Program-made: the position numbers and the translations under genes
Source of the DNA: Hippasteria phrygiana
Lineage: Eukaryota > Echinodermata > Asteroidea > Valvatida > Goniasteridae
Assembly (NCBI GenBank): GCA_037893225.1
Contig: JAZGUH010000147.1
Location: 157,501-221,500, forward strand
Length of the DNA stretch: 64,000 bases
Direction of reading: 5' to 3'
Shown here: piece by piece, positions 59,737 through 64,000 of the stretch
Layout: the number at the start of each line of letters is the position of its first letter
How positions within the stretch are numbered: position 1 is the stretch's first letter
Notes under the pieces: generated by a model
Told to the model about the DNA's origin: nothing
Database searches by the model: none
What the model saw: the letters and a program-made list of their open reading frames with translations, nothing else

Positions 59737-61789
59737 GTGAACCTCTTACGTTTAAGAGAAAAACAGGAGGAATTTCAAATAAGACTGAAAAATATGTTTG
59801 ATATATTAGCAGAAGAGAATGAAGACATAAATACCAGAAGTGAGGAGATAACAAAAATAATACTAGAAGAAGCAGCAGCTATGGCACCATCAGACAAAAA
59901 CAACAGCCAGAAGAGTGAACAGGATAAGGAGTTAAACAAACTGGACACAAGACGAAAGAAACTGAGAGAAAAAACTAACAAATCACATAGGGAGAAGATT
60001 GAGTATACCGAGTTAGTAAAACAACAAGAAAGATAAGACGCCAAAGAAGTAGAAAAAGACGGGAAGAAAAAATCCAAGAAATCCTGAAGTCAAGAAAGGG
60101 AACAAAAGAAATCTCTAAGCTCAGCAGAAAGAAAACAAGAATCCAGCAGCTAAGGAACTGTGATGGAACAATGACATCAAACAGGGAGGAAATTCTAAAA
60201 GTATGCTCAGATTTTTATCAAGAACTATATAGCTTAAGAGCAGAAGAGAATGACCAAACTGAAGAACAAATCATATCACCAGAAAACTCAGAAATACCGC
60301 ATATAACACAACAGGAGGTTGAAGAAGCACTAAAACAAATGAAAACGAACAGGGAACCGGGAACAGGTGAACTAACAAGCGATATACTTAAAGAAGGTGG
60401 CAAAGTGATAGTCATACAATTGGTAAAACTGTACAACCAAATAATGAAAGACCAAAGAATACCAACAAAATGGAAAGAAGCGAAGATAATTCTTCTTCAC
60501 AAAAATGGGGATAAAGCCGACATCAAAAACTACAGACCAATAAGTTTATTATCCCACATGTACAAGATATTCACAAGAATTATTCAAAACAGGATCAAGA
60601 CTGAATTAGACAGACCAAGAGAGCAGGCAGGCTTCCGAAGAGGCTATTCAACAGTGGACCACCTGTATACAATAAATCAGCTAATTGAAAAGGCAAATGA
60701 ATATCAGCTAAACCTATGCCTTGGGTTTATTGATTATGAGAAGGCCTTTGATTCGGTAGTGCATAAAGATCTATTTACGGCTCTTCGAAAAACAGGAATT
60801 AATGAAGGATACATATGCATCATAGAAGAAATATACACAAATGCGACAGCTAGAATCCATCTGGATAAGCACGTTTCAGAAATCGTGAAGATAAAGAAGG
60901 GAGTGAGACAGGGAGACACCTGTCACCAAAAATGTTTACATCAGCAATGGAACAAGTCTTTAAGAAACTACCCCTAGAAGAAAGAGGAATCAACATAGAC
61001 GGTGAAAGACTAACAGACCTCCGCTATGCAGATGACGTCGCTTTAACTACCTCTTCTGTGGAAGACATGGAAATTCAATTAAATCACCTAAACGGGGAGA
61101 GCCAAAGAATTGGACTGAAAATGCATGAGGGGAAAACAAAATATATGACGAACTATAATACAGATTCCACCATCAAAGTAGAAAATCATGACATAGACAG
61201 AGTTGATGAATACAAATACCTTGGTCAAATATTAAAGACGAAAGACTGCACACACGAAGAAGTATTGATAAGGATAAAAGCAGGTTGGAGGAGGTTTGGA
61301 AGGCACAAAGAAATTCTCTGTGACAAGAATATACCAATGGCATGGAGAAGGCAAATATACGACCAGTGCGTGCTACCAACTATGACATATGCTGCAGAAA
61401 CATGGACAACAACAAAATACCTAGAAACCAAACTACAAACAGCACAAAGGGCAATGGAGAGAAGAATGCTACACATATCCATCCGGGACAAAATAAGATG
61501 CAGTGATATCAGAAAGAAAACAGGACTTAAGGACATAATTGAAAAAATCAAAGAAGCAAAGTGGAGATGGGCTGGACATGTGGCACGTTTGAAAGATAAC
61601 AGATGGACCAGAAGAATTTCAGAGTGGCAACCACAAACAGGAAAGAGAAAACGAGGCAGACAGAAAAAGAGATGGAGAGACGACATCACATCCTACATGG
61701 GTACAACATGGACAACACAGGCACAAGAAAGAAGGACATGGAAAGCACATGAAAAGGGCTACATCCGACAATGGATGAACACGGCCTAG
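59737..61789 (+). pseudogene. LINE reverse transcriptase and C-terminal domain
   Basis: A lysine/glutamate-rich linker (59737-60036) precedes the RT. Motifs are NYRPISLLSHMYKIFTRI (about 60528), REQAGFRRGYSTVDHL, GFIDYEKAFDSV (first catalytic Asp near 60732), KKGVRQGD, then a one-base frame change near 60920, and RYADDVALTT (catalytic YADD near 61025). The C-terminal part (EYKYLGQILK, WAGHVARLKDNRW, RKRGRQKKRWRDDI) is typical of RTE and related LINEs. The stop is at 61787-61789. Confidence 0.9.
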
Positions 61790-61802
61790 GCAAGGCAAGG
61801 CA

Positions 61803-62215
61803 AGCCCAGTTACTTTCAAGTTATTGTGCTGCTACCTTTTAGCCTAGTTACCTTCAAGTTATTGTGTTGCTACCTCTTAGCCCAGTTACTTTCAAGTTAT
61901 TGTGTTGCTACCTCTTAGCCCAGTTACTTTCAAGTTATTGTGTTGCTACATCTTAGCCCAGTTACTTTCAAGTTATTGTGTTGCTACCTCTTAGCCCAGT
62001 TACTTTCAAGTTATTGTGTTGCTACCTCATAGCCCAGTTACTTTCAAGTTATTGTGTTGCTAACTCTTAGCCCAGTAACTTTCAAGTTACTGTGTTGCTA
62101 CCTCTTAGCCCAGTTACTTTCAAGTTACTGTGTTGCTACCTCATAGCCCAGTTACTTTAAAGTTATTGTGTTGCTACCTCTTAGCCCAGTTACTTTTAAG
62201 TTATTGTGGTGTGTC
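61803..62215 (+). repeat. 38-bp minisatellite, main array
   Basis: About eleven tandem units with few differences (for example CTACCTCTTAG, CTACATCTTAG, CTAACTCTTAG). There is no spacer variation, so it is not a CRISPR. Confidence 0.95.
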
Positions 62216-62789
62216 TCAGCCTACAAATCGTGTACAAAACCAATGGGAGGCCTTCCGAAAAAGTTAGAGTATAAACAAAAGAGGAACAATGGGAGGTCCA
62301 CGATTGCACCCGTTTACATGACTGTGTGTGTGTGTACATGTACTGTATTACATTCGAGGACAAGCGGAGAAAGAAAACACAAAAGAATCTTTCTTGTCCT
62401 CGAGAGACGGTCTTTTGTTAAAATCGGTCCTCGAACGTACGACTACGTGCTTAGTCTATGGGGTTTGGCTATATTAAAGGAAGAATAGGAAACACAAAGC
62501 ATTGTCCTCGCGAGTTTAGGTAAGTACGACTATGTGCTTTTTTTTTTGTGTTTTTTTTATTTTTTTTTAAGTTCCACTTTGGGGTTTGCCCTTCTCTAGT
62601 ATCAGGTCAGGGCGTACGCGCACGCGTATCGCAAAAAGTACCACTTTGGGGTTTGACGACCCCCCCCCCCCCCCCCCAGTCTCAGGTCAGGGAACGGGCC
62701 TGACTACACGTTGTGTGCCGGCTCGGTCCGCCAGTCCCCTTGCCATATACCGCAATCATATGGTGTACTATAAGGCCCACCGCTCCAAC
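62216..62789. repeat. Dispersed repeat and low-complexity tracts
   Basis: 62340-62510 is related to 47690-47890 (TTCGAGGACAAG, TTTCTTGTCCTCG, GGTCTTTTGTT, ATATTAAAGGAA). 62537-62570 is T-rich. CCACTTTGGGGTTTG and TCAGGTCAGGG occur twice around a C run at 62661-62677. Confidence 0.65.
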
Positions 62790-63012
62790 GTAGTAAGACA
62801 CAAGGAATTAACGTGGTAAGACACATGGAATGTCGCGGTAAGACACGTTATTGACGTGGTAAGAAATGTTGATTGACGCGGTAAAAGAGACCTTAGTGGC
62901 GTAGTAAGAGTGTTGGACTGACGCGGTAAGAGACGTACTTGACGTGGCGACAAAGTGGGACTGACGAGGTAAGAGAGGCTTCATGAAGCGTGGTAAGAGT
63001 CGCGGTAAGAGA
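62790..63012 (+). repeat. Degenerate tandem repeat with ACGYGGTAAGA core
   Basis: About nine occurrences of a core resembling GACGCGGTAAGAGA at intervals of roughly 24-28 bases, with variable sequence between. No coding support on either strand. Confidence 0.7.
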
Positions 63013-64000
63013 TTGCCACTACGGTGGCCGATAGACAATTTTTTTTTTTAAATACATGTAAATCTTTAAAATCGGGTGTGTATTTTTTGGCGAGCTGCGA
63101 AGCAGATGCGAGCCTATGTAATCGAGCCTATGTATCGGGTGTGTATTTTTCTTTTAAAATCACACTGACCAAATACTCATACTTTCGGCCAATGGTGTCA
63201 AGATGGACGTGGCAAGGGAGGAGGCCCTTATTACCCCCTGGAAATTAAAAAGGCGAATAAATGTATTAATTAATTAAATAAATAAATAAATATTTAAATA
63301 AATAAATAGATATATAAATATAAAAGACAACGAGGTGTGCTAAGTCAATGTCGTACTCAATTGAATGTATATTTTAAACACTCGAAACCTGCTGAAAGAG
63401 GCCTAAAATGCGGCTACAATAGGCGGTATTGAACAAAGCGTACCGGTACTTCGTCCATTGGTAAGGCATAAGTGACCTGGCCATCATGAACAGCGCCCCG
63501 CTGGCCCTATGCATAACGGTGCGTGAGCCTTTCTTTTTATACTTGACTATTTTTTTTATTAGATGTGTTGCTTTTCTAAAATATTAATTTGACACCCATA
63601 GGCGTCGCCAAGATTTTTTCTAGAGGGGCAAAGCACTCACCAGAAATCAGCAAAAGGGAGAAATCACCGGCCGTGGAAAAATCGAAAGGGGAGGGGGGTG
63701 CCGGACATCACTCGACGCTTTGTCACATTTCACTTTACACCCACCCCCATATTCAGCTGTGCTGCACATGCCCCAATAGCTTAATCATAACAAATGACAC
63801 ATCATTGTAAAGAAGAATAACAGGGCTTTCCAATGATACCAAATTCAAGGAAAAGGAGTTGGAAACAAGAGAGAAATCGTCTGTCAAACTTGAGTTTCCG
63901 AACTTTTTTTGAGGAGTTTATATATGATTGTAATATTGCCATTTAATTCTGTGATAGAGCACCTCCTGATTTCTGTGGTATTGTACAAGTATGGGGAGGG
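63013..64000. other. Non-coding end of window
   Basis: AAATAAATA microsatellite at 63263-63320. CCCATAGGCGTCGCCAAGATTTTTTC near 63595 looks like a transposon terminus whose other end is not in view. No gene seen. Confidence 0.5.

Larger units (their letters stand above)
58390..61802 (+). mobile_element. RTE-like non-LTR retrotransposon, near full length, inactivated
   Basis: 3413 bp lying inside the 38-bp minisatellite, flanked by AGCCCAG on both sides (58383-58389 and 61803-61809). It encodes an AP-type endonuclease then a reverse transcriptase in one direction and ends in a short (GGCAA)n tail. Length, order and tail fit the RTE group. At least three in-frame stops (58991, 59177, 59544) and about four frame changes (near 59180-59270, 59550-59730, 60030, 60920) break the coding region, so it is dead but recent enough to be read throughout. 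Confidence 0.9.

Noticed and set aside
61803..62215. CRISPR-like regular repeats
   Set aside because: The 38-bp units follow each other with no distinct spacers; it is a minisatellite in a eukaryote.

Overview
Eukaryotic, AT-rich, intron-containing and heavily repeated DNA from a marine invertebrate, most likely a non-vertebrate deuterostome. The clues are small fibrinogen-domain (FReD) lectin genes in local copies, a one-exon Ig receptor with ITIMs, a THAP exon, an RTE-like LINE and many MITEs. The repeat style reminds me of echinoderms, with lancelet the main alternative. The species is not established. There are no operons, rRNA genes or CRISPR arrays.

Layout. The window is dominated by duplication. 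Block A (1-18819) and block B (37579-52361) are the same locus about 37.6 kb apart, roughly 96-98% identical by eye apart from transposon insertions. A second duplication forms a direct tandem of about 7.6 kb (U1 24995-32588, U2 32596-39941). The last 2.3 kb of each U unit is the same sequence as bases 1-2343. Single-copy DNA (18820-24994) lies between A and U1. A third, older and diverged relative lies at 53.8-56.9 kb. The right end (58.3-64 kb) is a 38-bp minisatellite interrupted by a 3.4-kb LINE, followed by other low-complexity repeats.

Genes, nearly all on the minus strand: (1) a fibrinogen-domain lectin gene in A (8954-12546), B (42351-45995) and a partial copy C (55246-56831); the A copy has a premature stop; (2) a two-exon gene for a small secreted cationic peptide in A (17521-18431) and B (51262-51975); (3) a THAP zinc-finger exon (19736-20074) with a perfect in-frame 297-bp tandem duplication and a substituted zinc ligand; (4) a single-exon 551-residue membrane protein (22462-24117) with two Ig-like domains, a Thr/Ser-rich stalk, one membrane segment and a tail with two ITIM-type tyrosines. 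Lectin, cationic peptide and inhibitory-type receptor together suggest a fast-evolving innate-immunity neighbourhood; that link is inference.

Mobile DNA. Because A/B and U1/U2 are near-identical, several insertions can be read against an empty site in the sister copy: a 2.2-kb foldback element (3493-5691, 6-bp TSD) built on 12-bp GC-rich arrays, which carries a Harbinger-like MITE in one arm and a hAT-like MITE in its centre; a 224-bp hAT-type MITE (34623-34846, 8-bp TSD); and a 2-kb nested insertion (6948-8945) with a mariner-like transposase relic. Most other open frames are non-coding shadows.
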